A stretch of 64,000 nucleotides of DNA from Gallionellales bacterium 39-52-133 (GTDB lineage: Bacteria; Pseudomonadota; Gammaproteobacteria; Burkholderiales; Gallionellaceae). Below the pieces are notes generated by a model. The model was given only the letters and a program-made list of their open reading frames with translations. It searched no databases and was not told the DNA's origin. How positions within the stretch are numbered: position 1 is the first letter of the stretch; the number at the start of each line of letters is the position of its first letter. The stretch spans positions 248,001 to 312,000 of the forward strand of contig NCJL01000003.1 in the NCBI GenBank assembly GCA_002278935.1, read 5' to 3'. The position numbers were made by a program, and so were the translations under genes. Below, piece after piece: positions 37,321 through 46,134 of this stretch.

Positions 37321-39168
37321 TTACCAGGGCGACTTCCCTGCAAAAAAATCCGGCAGGCCGGTGGCGATAACGGGCAGCCAGGCAATGGCCAGCGTGCCCA
37401 GAAAAATAGCGAACAGCGCGGGCAAAACTGAAGCTGCCACGTAACGTATCGGTTTGCCGAACATGGCCGAGGCGAAATAAATATTCATCCCGGCCGGCGG
37501 GCACAGAAAGCCCATTTCCATGGCAGCAAGGAAGATGATGCCAAAATGTATCGGATCAATGCCGTAACTCAGTGCCACCGGCAGCAGCAGCGGCACCAGC
37601 ACAACAATGGCGGCATAAATTTCCATCAGGGCACCGGCGGCAAGCAGGAAGATGCTGAGCACCAGCAGGAATACAAACTTGTTGGGAATGACGCTTTGCA
37701 CCCATTCAATCGCGGCATCCGGGATGCCGGCATCGACCAGAAAGTTGGTCAGGCCCAGCGCCATGCCGAGGATCAGCATCACGCCGCCGATTATTTGCGC
37801 GCAATCGGAGAGGCTGCCGGCAAACACCTTCAGGCTCAGTTCGCGGTGCGCAAAAGTCTGCGTCAGAATGGCGTAGGCTGCGGTCAGGGCGGCACTCTCG
37901 GTGGGCGTTGCCAGTCCGCTGACCAGAGATCCTATCGCGACAAACGGTGCAAGGATTTCCCATTTTGCCGTCCAGATTGCCGCCCAGGCTTTGCCGGCAT
38001 CGAAGTGTGCAGCCTGCACATTGCCCGTTGTTTCAAGACCTCCACGTTTTAAATAGCCGCCAAAAATGAGCAGAAAAGCGACCATCACAAAAGCGGGTAT
38101 CAGGCCCGCGAGGAACATGCTGTTGATTGGCACACGGGCAATGATGGCGTACATGATGAGCGGCACGGAAGGCGCAAGCAGCACGCCCAGCGCGCTGGCG
38201 CTGGTCACCAGGCTGATGCTGCGCTGTTCCGGGAAGCCGGCATTGCGCAGCAGCGGCAACAGCAGGCCGCCGAGGGCGAGGATGGTCACGCCGCTGCCGC
38301 CGGTGAAGGCGGTGAAGAAGGAACAGAGGATGGCCGCGGCTACCACGGTGCCGGTGACGCCACCGCCGAACAGCGCGACAAATACCGCGCCCAGCCTTTG
38401 TGCCGCGCCGGTGCGCGCAAAAATCAGCCCGGCCAGGGTAAACAGCGGCAGGGCGGGTAACGAGGGATTGACGGTAATCTGGTAATGCGAAAGCGGGATC
38501 GAAGCCAGCGGCAGTCCATCCTGCCAGAACAGCGCCAGCGCGAATCCGCCCAGCACTGCGAAGATGGGCGCACCGGCAAACAGCACGGCAATCAGCCACA
38601 GCACTGCCGGCCACAGCATAATGGCACTGCCATCGAATTCGGCTGCCAGTAAAAATCCGCAGGCTGGCAGCGCTATTCCCCATGCCACCTTGCTGACGAT
38701 CGAGGAAAAACTGCGCGCCGCCAGTTTCGTACCCAGCAACAGAAAACCAAGCGGCATCGTTGCCTGTATCCACCACACCGGAATGCCATAGGCAAGATCG
38801 TGCGCGGCTTCCATTTCGCTCGCAACAAATCGCCAGCTGGCGAGTGCAAGTATGCCGCAAATAATTGCTGCGCTGCCCTTGGCAAACACCTGATCTGCTG
38901 TGTGGAAACGTTTGTTTCCAACATTGTCCAGGCTGCTGCCCAGGGAAGTCAGGTGCCCGTTGCGTTCTGCCGCGACCGCACCGAACATGGCCAGCACCAG
39001 ACCGAGGTGCTGCACCAGTACCGGCGCATTATCGATGCCCTTGCCCAGCAGCGGGCGCAGCAGGATTTCAAGCAGGGGAATGATCGTCATCAGCAGCAGT
39101 GCGCTGGACGACAGCACTTCGTCAAAACGCCACAGACTGTGCAACCGGGAGCGAATATTTGTCAGCAC
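37321..39168 (-). CDS. dctM: TRAP transporter fused small and large permease (DctQM)
   Basis: 615 residues. The first 180 residues hold four spans like the small DctQ subunit; the rest (from about 185) is the 12-span DctM family, with PSLPALPLFTLAGLIFARTGAAQRL, the GGGVTGTVVAAAILCSFFTAFTGGSGVTILALGG region and SVPLIMYAIIARVPINSMFLAGLIPA. A fused QM protein is common. It starts at GTG 39168, two bases after the dctP stop, with AAAGG about 10 bases upstream. The system uses a Na+ or H+ gradient to import a substrate delivered by the binding protein; the substrate is unknown. Confidence 0.93.
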   Translation of the reverse strand: MLTNIRSRLHSLWRFDEVLSSSALLLMTIIPLLEILLRPLLGKGIDNAPVLVQHLGLVLAMFGAVAAERNGHLTSLGSSLDNVGNKRFHTADQVFAKGSAAIICGILALASWRFVASEMEAAHDLAYGIPVWWIQATMPLGFLLLGTKLAARSFSSIVSKVAWGIALPACGFLLAAEFDGSAIMLWPAVLWLIAVLFAGAPIFAVLGGFALALFWQDGLPLASIPLSHYQITVNPSLPALPLFTLAGLIFARTGAAQRLGAVFVALFGGGVTGTVVAAAILCSFFTAFTGGSGVTILALGGLLLPLLRNAGFPEQRSISLVTSASALGVLLAPSVPLIMYAIIARVPINSMFLAGLIPAFVMVAFLLIFGGYLKRGGLETTGNVQAAHFDAGKAWAAIWTAKWEILAPFVAIGSLVSGLATPTESAALTAAYAILTQTFAHRELSLKVFAGSLSDCAQIIGGVMLILGMALGLTNFLVDAGIPDAAIEWVQSVIPNKFVFLLVLSIFLLAAGALMEIYAAIVVLVPLLLPVALSYGIDPIHFGIIFLAAMEMGFLCPPAGMNIYFASAMFGKPIRYVAASVLPALFAIFLGTLAIAWLPVIATGLPDFFAGKSPW

Positions 39169-39170
39169 TG

Positions 39171-40181
39171 TTACTTGCCTTTGCCGGCGCGGTAGTTTTT
39201 CAGGTGCAGCATAACTTCATCAAAGGTCTCGGCCGGCACCATGGTTCCACGAATGCGCGGATAGAGTTTGATCGCAAGCTCATCCCATTCGCGCATTTGT
39301 TCCGGCGTCGGGCGGTTAACCACGAGGCCGCGTTTCTTCATCGCATCCACAGCCTCATCAACCTCCTGCCTGGCCTTGCTTCGAATCTGCACACTGACCT
39401 TGTCGCTCGCAAGACGCACAGCCTTCTGCACTTCGGGCGTCATGTCATCCCAGGCCTTTCTGGTGATGACCAGCGCGCCCACGATGGGCGCCCAGTTGAC
39501 ATCGAGCATATTGGGGGCGCTGTTGTAGATCTGGCTGGCGAGAGCGAAATACGGTGTCGAGGGCACGACATTGATCATGCCGGTCTGGATGGCGGGCAAA
39601 ATGTCGTTGGTTTCCAGCGGCACCGGTGTGTAGCCGAGACTCTTCATAATGGCCTGTTGTTCGGCCTCGGAACCCCACGAGAAAAACTTCATCTTCTTGT
39701 AATCGTCAGGACGGAACGCGGCCTCTTTGGAGAAAAACCTTACCCAGCCGGCATCGCCCCAGGCGAGCACGACAAACCCTTTGTCGAGAAATTTTTTCTC
39801 CATTGCCGGACGGATTTTTTCCCGCACATAGTCCACCTCTTCCCAATTCTTGAACAACAGCGGCATGGTCTGCAGCGCGGCGATGGAGGGCTCGATTTCG
39901 CGCAGGCCGACCACCGACAGCAGCGCTCCCTGCAACTGGCCGATGCGCATGCGCCGCGCCAGCTCTGCTTCACCGCCCTGGCTGCCATCGGGGTAAACCA
40001 GGTACTTCGCATTGCCTCCCTGTGCCGCACGCCAGGCTTCTCCCAACTCCATCAGCTGGCGGTGATACAGCGAATTCTTCGGCGCCAGCGTGCCGATGCG
40101 CAACTGTTTGTCTGCAGCCAAACTGGTGCCTGCAACGATGAGGCCGAGACACAACAAGATGCTGGAGGTAAGCTTTTTCAT
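39171..40181 (-). CDS. dctP: TRAP transporter substrate-binding protein DctP
   Basis: 336 residues. A signal peptide (MKKLTSSILLCLGLIVAGTSLA) is followed by a DctP-fold protein with KQLRIGTLAPKNSLYHRQLMELGEAW, the KFFSWGSEAEQQAIMKSLGYTPVPLETNDILPAIQTGMINVV segment that contains the ligand-binding region, and a C-terminal helix. Many DctP proteins bind carboxylates through an Arg at the centre of the site; here the corresponding segment reads FFSWGSE, without the usual Arg, which suggests a non-carboxylate ligand. The TatT-type lipoprotein gene just upstream supports a hydrophobic ligand. No strong ribosome binding site was seen at this start. Confidence 0.92.
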   Translation of the reverse strand: MKKLTSSILLCLGLIVAGTSLAADKQLRIGTLAPKNSLYHRQLMELGEAWRAAQGGNAKYLVYPDGSQGGEAELARRMRIGQLQGALLSVVGLREIEPSIAALQTMPLLFKNWEEVDYVREKIRPAMEKKFLDKGFVVLAWGDAGWVRFFSKEAAFRPDDYKKMKFFSWGSEAEQQAIMKSLGYTPVPLETNDILPAIQTGMINVVPSTPYFALASQIYNSAPNMLDVNWAPIVGALVITRKAWDDMTPEVQKAVRLASDKVSVQIRSKARQEVDEAVDAMKKRGLVVNRPTPEQMREWDELAIKLYPRIRGTMVPAETFDEVMLHLKNYRAGKGK

Positions 40182-40231
40182 GAGTATTTTGTGCAATTGT
40201 CGTGATGAGAATGATGAGTGAAAGTTTGTAA

Positions 40232-40253
40232 AATATTGTTTTTATTCAATATT
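40232..40253. promoter_or_regulatory. AT-rich inverted repeat between tatT and dctP
   Basis: AATATTG (40232-40238) and CAATATT (40247-40253) around 8 T-rich bases, in the 103-bp gap upstream of dctP. Could be an operator or a weak terminator with its TTTTTTATT run on the plus side. Confidence 0.25.
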
Positions 40254-40284
40254 TTTTATTGCGGTTCGGATTGTTCGGTGATTT

Positions 40285-41175
40285 TCAGAACAGGTCATTC
40301 GCGGTTTCCTGCAGCCATAGCGCCCGCTCGCGCATAACCTCATTTTGCAAGTCCCGCCGGTTATCGCTGGCAACTATCGCCTGACGCAGCAGTGCATCAA
40401 ATGCGGTGCGGTCTCCCGCAGGCAAGGCTATCCCTTCCGCCTTTGCAACATAGGGCCCGGCACTCTTGCCTGCGCTGGTGCTAATCGCCTGGTCGAAGTA
40501 GGCCGCCGCTTGCTGGCGCGAGCCGCCGGGTCGTGCGCTCTCGAAGCTGCCCATCAGGCTGGCCAGAGCACCTTCGCCATAATCCCGGTTTTTTCCCCAA
40601 GCAAGTTGTGCAAGACGCACAGCAAGCGGCAGGTCAGCCACGATATCGGGATCATCTTTGGATAGCGAGATATATCCGCCCCAGGATGCCGCGGCCCAGT
40701 AAGCCACGGCAATTTCATCATCATCAAGGCGGGGCCAGTTTGCCGCTTCAGGGCTGGATAGCGCCTTGAGGAAACCGGGCTTTTGCTGTTCCAGCGCTGT
40801 CATGGCATGGCGATGTGCGCGCAGATAGAGTCTGGCCGCGCGCACACGTAATTTCTGGGCGGCCTTGATATCTTTTGACTCGATTCGCTCCGCCTCAAAA
40901 GAGACGAAAGCAAAGGCGTATTGGGTAAAGCCGGCGGATACTGCTGCAGCAAGCTTGAGGTTGCCCGGTGTCTGGCGCAGTACTGATTCGGACAGTTTGA
41001 GATAGAACGCGCTGGCTTCTCTTGCCAGTTCCAGATCGTCCTCAGCCGCTTTGCCCTGGCTGGCGAGTTCATTCGCAGCACCTTCAATGATGAAATATCG
41101 CGGGGAGCAGGCGCTGAGCATTGTCGCTACTGTTAAAAATACTATTATTCTGACCGGATGCAATAAGGTATTCAT
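40285..41175 (-). CDS. TatT-type TRAP-associated lipoprotein
   Basis: 296 residues. The signal peptide ends with LSAC (lipidated Cys 23 or nearby), so it is membrane-anchored in the periplasm. The rest is all alpha-helical with TPR-like pairs (LELAREASAFYLKLSESVL, RVRAARLYLRAHRHAMTAL, VAYWAAASWGGYISLSKD, ASLMGSFESARPGG), matching the TatT component first described with the TRAP system TP0956-TP0957 of Treponema pallidum. TatT trimers bind the DctP-like protein and form a hydrophobic pore. The start at 41175 gives the correct signal peptide. Gene order tatT-dctP-dctQM is typical. Confidence 0.85.
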   Translation of the reverse strand: MNTLLHPVRIIVFLTVATMLSACSPRYFIIEGAANELASQGKAAEDDLELAREASAFYLKLSESVLRQTPGNLKLAAAVSAGFTQYAFAFVSFEAERIESKDIKAAQKLRVRAARLYLRAHRHAMTALEQQKPGFLKALSSPEAANWPRLDDDEIAVAYWAAASWGGYISLSKDDPDIVADLPLAVRLAQLAWGKNRDYGEGALASLMGSFESARPGGSRQQAAAYFDQAISTSAGKSAGPYVAKAEGIALPAGDRTAFDALLRQAIVASDNRRDLQNEVMRERALWLQETANDLF

Positions 41176-41595
41176 GTTGCTAAATGAATTGATGGTCAAG
41201 TTTTTACGGGCACTAATTTTTTGCATCGTCAGTATTTTTTGTTTGCGCCTGGACTTAAAAAGGCAGTAAAGCAGTCATGATGGAAGCTATTTTGGTGAAA
41301 CGGGAAGGCTGTCTATCGGCCAATATAGCGCTGTAATGTGAAAGTTTAATGACGATGAAATACTGCGTGAGGGGATATAGCTGAAGATTGCCGTCAAATT
41401 TCCGGTCAGATTGATGAGAAATGTAACCGTTGTGGAGTAACACCGTGCAAGAAGGAGTGTTGATTCGGAAAGTTCATAATACTGTCATATTACTGACACG
41501 TTGATTTTGTAAAGTTTGCACCAGTAAAAATGTTTTTCTTTTTTAAAGGATAAACATTTAGTGCTGCTTCTTTATATGTCAATCGGAAAACTGTT
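41176..41595. other. Divergent promoter region between tatT and ugd
   Basis: 420 bases without a convincing gene. It contains the Pho box before ugd (41482-41499) and TTTAAAGGATAAACATTTAG shortly before the ugd start. Short open frames on both strands have no protein character. Nothing else recognised. Confidence 0.5.
41482..41515 (+). promoter_or_regulatory. Pho box and -10 upstream of ugd
   Basis: CTGTCAT-ATTA-CTGACAC (41482-41499): two 7-mers with 11-bp period, close to the E. coli Pho-box consensus. TAAAGT (41510-41515) follows 10 bases later at the position expected for a PhoB-dependent -10. The ugd start codon is 80 bases further on. Best single Pho-box match in the window. Confidence 0.7.
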
Positions 41596-42762
41596 ATGAA
41601 AATCGCCATTGCCGGCACTGGTTACGTCGGTCTGTCCAATGCTGTTTTGCTTGCGCAACATAACGAAGTCGTCGCACTTGACATCCTCCCCGAAAAAATC
41701 GAGATGCTCAATCGCAAGGTTTCCCCGATTGCCGACACCGATATTGAAGATTATTTTCAGAATAAATCGCTGAATTTTCGGGCAACTCTCGACAAGCATG
41801 AGGCCTATGCCGGGGCTGATTATATTGTTATTGCCACCCCCACCGATTATGACCCGGTGGCCAATTATTTCAATACACGTTCGGTAGAGCAGGTGATTAA
41901 GGATGTCTTGGATATTAATCCACAGGCGGTGATGATCCTTAAATCTACCGTGCCTGTTGGTTATACCGCCAGGCTGAAAGCGCAGTTCAACTGTGAAAAC
42001 CTGATCTTCTCGCCCGAGTTTCTGCGCGAAGGCAAAGCGCTTTACGATAACCTGTATCCGTCGCGCATCATCGTGGGTGAGATTTCAACGCGCGCGGAAA
42101 CCTTTGCCAACATGCTCAAGCAGGGCGCGGTAAAACAGGATATTGCCGTGCTGTTTACCAATTCCACCGAGGCAGAGGGAATCAAGCTGTTTGCCAACAC
42201 TTTTCTTGCGATGCGGGTTGCCTACTTCAACGAGCTCGATACCTACGCTGCTACCCATGGTCTGGACACGCAGCACATCATTCAGGGCGTCTGCCTCGAT
42301 CCGCGCATCGGCAATCACTACAATAATCCGTCATTTGGCTACGGCGGTTACTGCCTGCCTAAGGATACCAAACAATTGCTCGCGAATTACCAGGATGTTC
42401 CGCAGAACCTGATGCAGGCAATTGTTGATTCAAACACCACACGTAAAGATTTTATCGCCGAAAGTGTGGTTAAGCGCAAACCCAATATTGTGGGTATCTA
42501 CCGACTGATTATGAAAAGCGGCTCGGATAACTTTCGCTCTTCTTCCGTTCAGGGCGTAATGAAGCGTATCAAAGCCAAAGGGATAGAGGTGGTGGTATAT
42601 GAGCCGGAACTGATGGAGCCGAAATTTTACAATTCACGGGTGATAACCGATCTTGACCAGTTCATGCGCATGTCGGATGTGATTGTGGCCAACCGCGTAA
42701 CGGAGGAAATTTCCGCGGTGCGTGAAAAGATTTTTACCCGTGATCTGTTTGGTAAGGACTGA
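41596..42762 (+). CDS. ugd: UDP-glucose 6-dehydrogenase
   Basis: 388 residues, the short enterobacterial-type Ugd. It oxidises UDP-glucose to UDP-glucuronate with two NAD+. Rossmann motif GTGYVGLSN at residues 7-15, [15 protein letters not shown], the substrate loop [16 protein letters not shown], and the catalytic Cys in [15 protein letters not shown], followed by [15 protein letters not shown]. From memory it is unusually close to the E. coli and Salmonella enzyme. It begins the run ugd - membrane protein - dgkA - GT4 - PAP2 and has a Pho box, which suggests UDP-glucuronate made here feeds a lipid or surface glycan under phosphate limitation. Confidence 0.96.
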   Translation: MKIAIAGTGYVGLSNAVLLAQHNEVVALDILPEKIEMLNRKVSPIADTDIEDYFQNKSLNFRATLDKHEAYAGADYIVIATPTDYDPVANYFNTRSVEQVIKDVLDINPQAVMILKSTVPVGYTARLKAQFNCENLIFSPEFLREGKALYDNLYPSRIIVGEISTRAETFANMLKQGAVKQDIAVLFTNSTEAEGIKLFANTFLAMRVAYFNELDTYAATHGLDTQHIIQGVCLDPRIGNHYNNPSFGYGGYCLPKDTKQLLANYQDVPQNLMQAIVDSNTTRKDFIAESVVKRKPNIVGIYRLIMKSGSDNFRSSSVQGVMKRIKAKGIEVVVYEPELMEPKFYNSRVITDLDQFMRMSDVIVANRVTEEISAVREKIFTRDLFGKD

Positions 42763-42856
42763 ACAAGCCATGTGATATGCATGGTGAACAGAACCATGGC
42801 ACCGCTAATTCTATGGCGTATGCTTTTTGAAACACCACCCAAGGGGAAATTAGATC

Positions 42857-43681
42857 ATGACTATGGCCGTTCAAATCTGGTGGATTTCTTTGAGTGTCAT
42901 CGCGGTACTGAACATCGCTGCATGGATGGTTTCCGCCAAACTACTGGCAAGCAGTCACGAAAATTTTTTTTTCGCGGTCAAACACAGGCAACGGCGCTGG
43001 ATGCTGTGGCTGTCAGCTGCCTACGTTGCAGGCTGTGCCTTTCGATCATTTCTGCCGAGAATTGACCTGGAGCGCGTTTGTCTGGTGCAGACGGGATTAT
43101 CCAATATGATGGTGGGCAGGAGTGTGGCCACGGTGGCTGAACTATGTTTTATAGCGCAGTGCGCGCTACTGTTGCATGAGGCCGGTAGCAGTAAAGATAA
43201 CAAATTTGTAGTAATGGTTTCCCTGTTGTTGATACCGATCATTGTTGTGGCTGAGATTTCATCTTGGTACGCAATCCTTTCCACGAATTATTTTGGACAT
43301 GTTGTGGAAAATTCCATCTGGACATTCTCTGCGGTTTTGCTGCTGATGAGTCTCTACATGCTGTGGCCGCACAGTACCCGGCCGCAACGTCACTTTCTGG
43401 TTGCGATGATGGCTTTTGCTATTGGCTATATTCTGTTTATGACCAGCGTCGACGTGCCTATGTATTGGGCTCGCTGGAGCGCGGATCAGACTGCCGGTGC
43501 AGTGTATCTGTCTGTGATGCAGGGGGTTATGGATGCCTCAAGGGCGTGCGTTGTTGATTTTGGCTGGGATGTCTGGCGCCAGGAAATTCCATGGATGACG
43601 CTTTATTTTACAGTGGCAGTCTGGGTCAGTATTTCGCTCACTCATGTGCCCGGATGGATTAATGGGGCGCCCAGAAAATAG
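42857..43681 (+). CDS. Multi-span membrane protein of unknown function
   Basis: 274 residues with about seven predicted spans (roughly 5-27, 45-65, 92-110, 120-142, 155-175, 187-207, 248-268). AAGGGGA lies about 10 bases before the ATG at 42857. I do not recognise the family; conserved-looking polar residues inside spans (Arg 63 in FRSFLPR, Glu 96 in TVAELCF, a WARWSADQ loop) may be functional. It sits between ugd and dgkA in the same direction, 94 bases after ugd, so a place in lipid or glycan transport, or in sensing membrane state, is possible but unproven. Confidence 0.75.
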   Translation: MTMAVQIWWISLSVIAVLNIAAWMVSAKLLASSHENFFFAVKHRQRRWMLWLSAAYVAGCAFRSFLPRIDLERVCLVQTGLSNMMVGRSVATVAELCFIAQCALLLHEAGSSKDNKFVVMVSLLLIPIIVVAEISSWYAILSTNYFGHVVENSIWTFSAVLLLMSLYMLWPHSTRPQRHFLVAMMAFAIGYILFMTSVDVPMYWARWSADQTAGAVYLSVMQGVMDASRACVVDFGWDVWRQEIPWMTLYFTVAVWVSISLTHVPGWINGAPRK

Positions 43682-43779
43682 CAGGGAGTAATTGAGGAAC
43701 CGGTGGTGCCCTGCAAGAAGCAATTTGATTGCACAGCTTCAGGCAGGGTAATGGATTAATTATTGCAGGGAGTCGTACA

Positions 43780-44148
43780 TTGGAAAGTCCGTACAAAGGT
43801 AAAACCGGTTTAATTCGTTTATGGAATGCATTCGGCTATTCGCTTGCCGGCTTTCGGTCCGCATATAAGCATGAAGATGCATTTCGCCAGGAGTTGCATC
43901 TGGCAGTCGTGTTGATTCCATTGGCGCTTTGGTTGCCCGCCAGCAATATCGGCAAGGCATTGATGATAGGCAGTGTGTTGCTGGTAATTATTGTTGAGCT
44001 GCTAAATTCTGCTGTTGAAGCTACCGTTGACCGTATTTCCCTGGAGAATCATGATCTCGCCAAGCGTGCCAAAGATATCGGGAGTTCGGCCGTGCTGGTT
44101 AGCCTGATTAATGTCGTCGTTGTCTGGGGACTGGTGCTTGCTGATTAA
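43780..44148 (+). CDS. dgkA: Diacylglycerol kinase
   Basis: 122 residues, exactly the E. coli DgkA length when started at TTG 43780, which has GCAGGGAG 7-9 bases upstream; the frame is open further back but without family character. Three spans; catalytic motif VELLNSAVEATVDR with the active Glu, plus KRAKDIGSSAVL before the last span. The enzyme phosphorylates diacylglycerol to phosphatidic acid at the inner membrane and so recycles diacylglycerol. It lies between genes for UDP-glucuronate synthesis and a lipid-type glycosyltransferase, and would set the supply of diacylglycerol acceptor. Confidence 0.92.
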   Translation: MESPYKGKTGLIRLWNAFGYSLAGFRSAYKHEDAFRQELHLAVVLIPLALWLPASNIGKALMIGSVLLVIIVELLNSAVEATVDRISLENHDLAKRAKDIGSSAVLVSLINVVVVWGLVLAD

Positions 44149-44155
44149 ATGCGGG

Positions 44156-44184
44156 ATGTAACCAAATTGTAAAGAAAGCTTAAT
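44156..44184 (+). promoter_or_regulatory. Weak Pho-box-like site before glycosyltransferase copy 2
   Basis: ATGTAAC-CAAA-TTGTAAA-GAAA-GCTTAAT, three 7-mers with 11-bp spacing in the 69-bp gap between dgkA and the glycosyltransferase gene. No good -10 follows at the right distance and AT-rich sequence makes chance matches likely. Confidence 0.3.
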
Positions 44185-44217
44185 TCCTTTTTCATCTTGT
44201 CGTGAAATCATGATTCC

Positions 44218-45453
44218 ATGACAACAGGCAAGCACCTCTTTACGCAAACTATTTCATCTCCCTTGCGAATTGCAGTGGTAAGCGAGACATATCCTCCCGA
44301 TGTGAATGGTGTCGCGGTCACAGTGGCCGGCATGGTCGGGGGTATGCGTCAGCGGGGTCACTATGTGCACCTTGTTCGTTTGCGCCATCACAAGCGGGAT
44401 GTTGCAGTGCAGGAGGAGGGGTATGCGGAGACATTGGTGTCAGGTATACCCCTTCCGGGTTGTCACGAATGGAAAATTGGCATGCCGGCCAGAAACCGGC
44501 TGTTGCGGCAGTGGCAACTGCAGCGTCCTGATATTGTGCATATTGCCACGGAAGGCCCCCTGGGGTGGTCGGCCATGCATGCCGCGCGTAAATTGGGTAT
44601 CCCTGTTGCGACCAATTCTTTTTATAGCCATTTGCATAACGTTAGCCAGCACCATGGTACAGCTTTGCTGAGCAATTGCATTGCATCGTATCTGCGCAAT
44701 TTTCATAACAAGGCCGATTGTACGATGGTGTCAACGGTTGATATGCAGAAGCATCTGCAGCAGGCAGGCTATAAAAATGTAGAGATGGTTACGCGCGGAA
44801 TTGACACGGAGTTGTTTCATCCGCGAAAGCGCAGCGAAGCATTGCGCCAGCAATGGGGGGCGGATGTTGATACGCCAGTGGTTGTGCTGGTAAGCCGTTT
44901 GACGGAAGAAAAAAATTTGCAGGTTGTGATTAATGCGTTTGAACAAATGCAGGTCATTATTGGCGATGCGAAATTGGTGATGGTGGGTGACGGGCCTGCC
45001 CGTGCAAGATTACAGAAGCAATATCCGCAAATAGTATTTGCAGGGATGCGCACGGGTGAAGATCTTGCCGAGCACTATGCATCTGGTGACGTATTTCTTT
45101 ATCCCAGCCTGACTGAATCGTATGGCTCCGTGACGGTGGAAGCGATGGCCAGCGGCTTGGCGGTACTGGCTTATGACTATGCGGCCGCGCGTCAGTATAT
45201 TCGCCATGATGTTAATGGGTTGCTTGCACCATTCAATGATACCGATGCATTTTTCCGGCAGGCGATTGCTCTGATACAAATTCCGGACCGTATACAGCGA
45301 TTGCGGAACCGCGCACGGCTGGCTGTAGAGCCAATGGCATGGGCAAATGTCGCGGGGAAAGTGGAAAGGCTGCTGTTAAATATTGTGTATTCAAAGGGAG
45401 CGAAACATGACCAGACTGAACTATCACCTGAGCGTCAGGTTGCAAAAATTTAA
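44218..45453 (+). CDS. GT4 glycosyltransferase, SQD2/MgtA-like (copy 2)
   Basis: 411 residues, paralogue of the protein at 34693-35943, sharing TEGPLGWSA, RIAVVSETYPPDVNGVAVTV, VLVSRLTEEKNLQVVI, VMVGDGPARARLQ, YASGDVFLYPSLTESYGSVTVEAMASGLAVL. The second half of the nucleotide-sugar site (SLTESYGSVTVEAMA) is intact. A stretch SFYSHLHNVSQHHGTALLSNCIASYLRNFHN corresponds to the acceptor-side region and has diverged from copy 1. The likely reaction is transfer of a sugar to diacylglycerol or a related lipid. Neighbours ugd, dgkA and PAP2 support that. It overlaps the PAP2 gene by 47 bases. No clear ribosome binding site. Confidence 0.88.
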   Translation: MTTGKHLFTQTISSPLRIAVVSETYPPDVNGVAVTVAGMVGGMRQRGHYVHLVRLRHHKRDVAVQEEGYAETLVSGIPLPGCHEWKIGMPARNRLLRQWQLQRPDIVHIATEGPLGWSAMHAARKLGIPVATNSFYSHLHNVSQHHGTALLSNCIASYLRNFHNKADCTMVSTVDMQKHLQQAGYKNVEMVTRGIDTELFHPRKRSEALRQQWGADVDTPVVVLVSRLTEEKNLQVVINAFEQMQVIIGDAKLVMVGDGPARARLQKQYPQIVFAGMRTGEDLAEHYASGDVFLYPSLTESYGSVTVEAMASGLAVLAYDYAAARQYIRHDVNGLLAPFNDTDAFFRQAIALIQIPDRIQRLRNRARLAVEPMAWANVAGKVERLLLNIVYSKGAKHDQTELSPERQVAKI

Positions 45454-45949
45454 CGAGTGGGATATCGGTTTATGCCAGTCTTGCAATGATCTGAGCCGGA
45501 ACCTGCTGGTGCGCAATATATTCAAGCTGGCCAGCCGCCTTGGTGACGGTGTGTTCTGGTACATGCTGATGACTGTTTTGTTGCTGCATTATCAGGCTGA
45601 AGCGCTGCCCGCTGTGATACATATGCTGGTGGTTGGCCTGGCAGCTACCCTGTTCTATAAATGGATCAAGCTTAAAACTTTGCGCCCACGACCGTTTAAT
45701 GTTTATCCAAGCATTGTCTGCAATGGGCATACGCTGGATCAATTCAGTTTCCCATCGGGTCATACAATGCATGCTGTTGCTTTCAGTATAATAGCTGTTG
45801 CCTATTTTCCTGTGCTTGTCTGGCTTGTATTGCCTTTCGCTTTGCTTGTGGCCCTGTCGCGTCCGATTCTCGGCTTGCATTACCCTAGTGATGTATTGGC
45901 AGGTGCGTTAATAGGTGGATTGTTGTCCATAGCTTCGCTTTTTATTTGA
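45407..45949 (+). CDS. PAP2-family lipid phosphatase
   Basis: 180 residues, integral membrane with about five spans. The three phosphatase motifs are present: K-x6-RP in KLKTLRPRP, PSGHTMHA with the catalytic His, and SRPILGLHYPSD with the nucleophile His. Start ATG 45407 with AAAGGGAG 6 bases upstream, inside the end of the glycosyltransferase gene. It can dephosphorylate phosphatidic acid to diacylglycerol or undecaprenyl-PP; next to dgkA, which runs the opposite reaction, a diacylglycerol-supplying role is attractive. It closes the ugd run; the following 185 bases hold no gene apart from a weak AT-rich palindrome at 45988-46003. Confidence 0.9.
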   Translation: MTRLNYHLSVRLQKFNEWDIGLCQSCNDLSRNLLVRNIFKLASRLGDGVFWYMLMTVLLLHYQAEALPAVIHMLVVGLAATLFYKWIKLKTLRPRPFNVYPSIVCNGHTLDQFSFPSGHTMHAVAFSIIAVAYFPVLVWLVLPFALLVALSRPILGLHYPSDVLAGALIGGLLSIASLFI

Positions 45950-46134
45950 ACTCGCAAGATAGCCTTTTATAGATTTTGAGCGAGCTTTGAATTGTGCAAT
46001 TCATAGTATTTTTCTCCATTTTCAGTCATTCTGAATTTCAATATTTCATTTCCGTTTAATACAGCAAGATTGACCATTTGGGGTTTCATCGGTAGGATGC
46101 CCGACTTTCGTGGCTGCTATAGGGATGAGATTAT

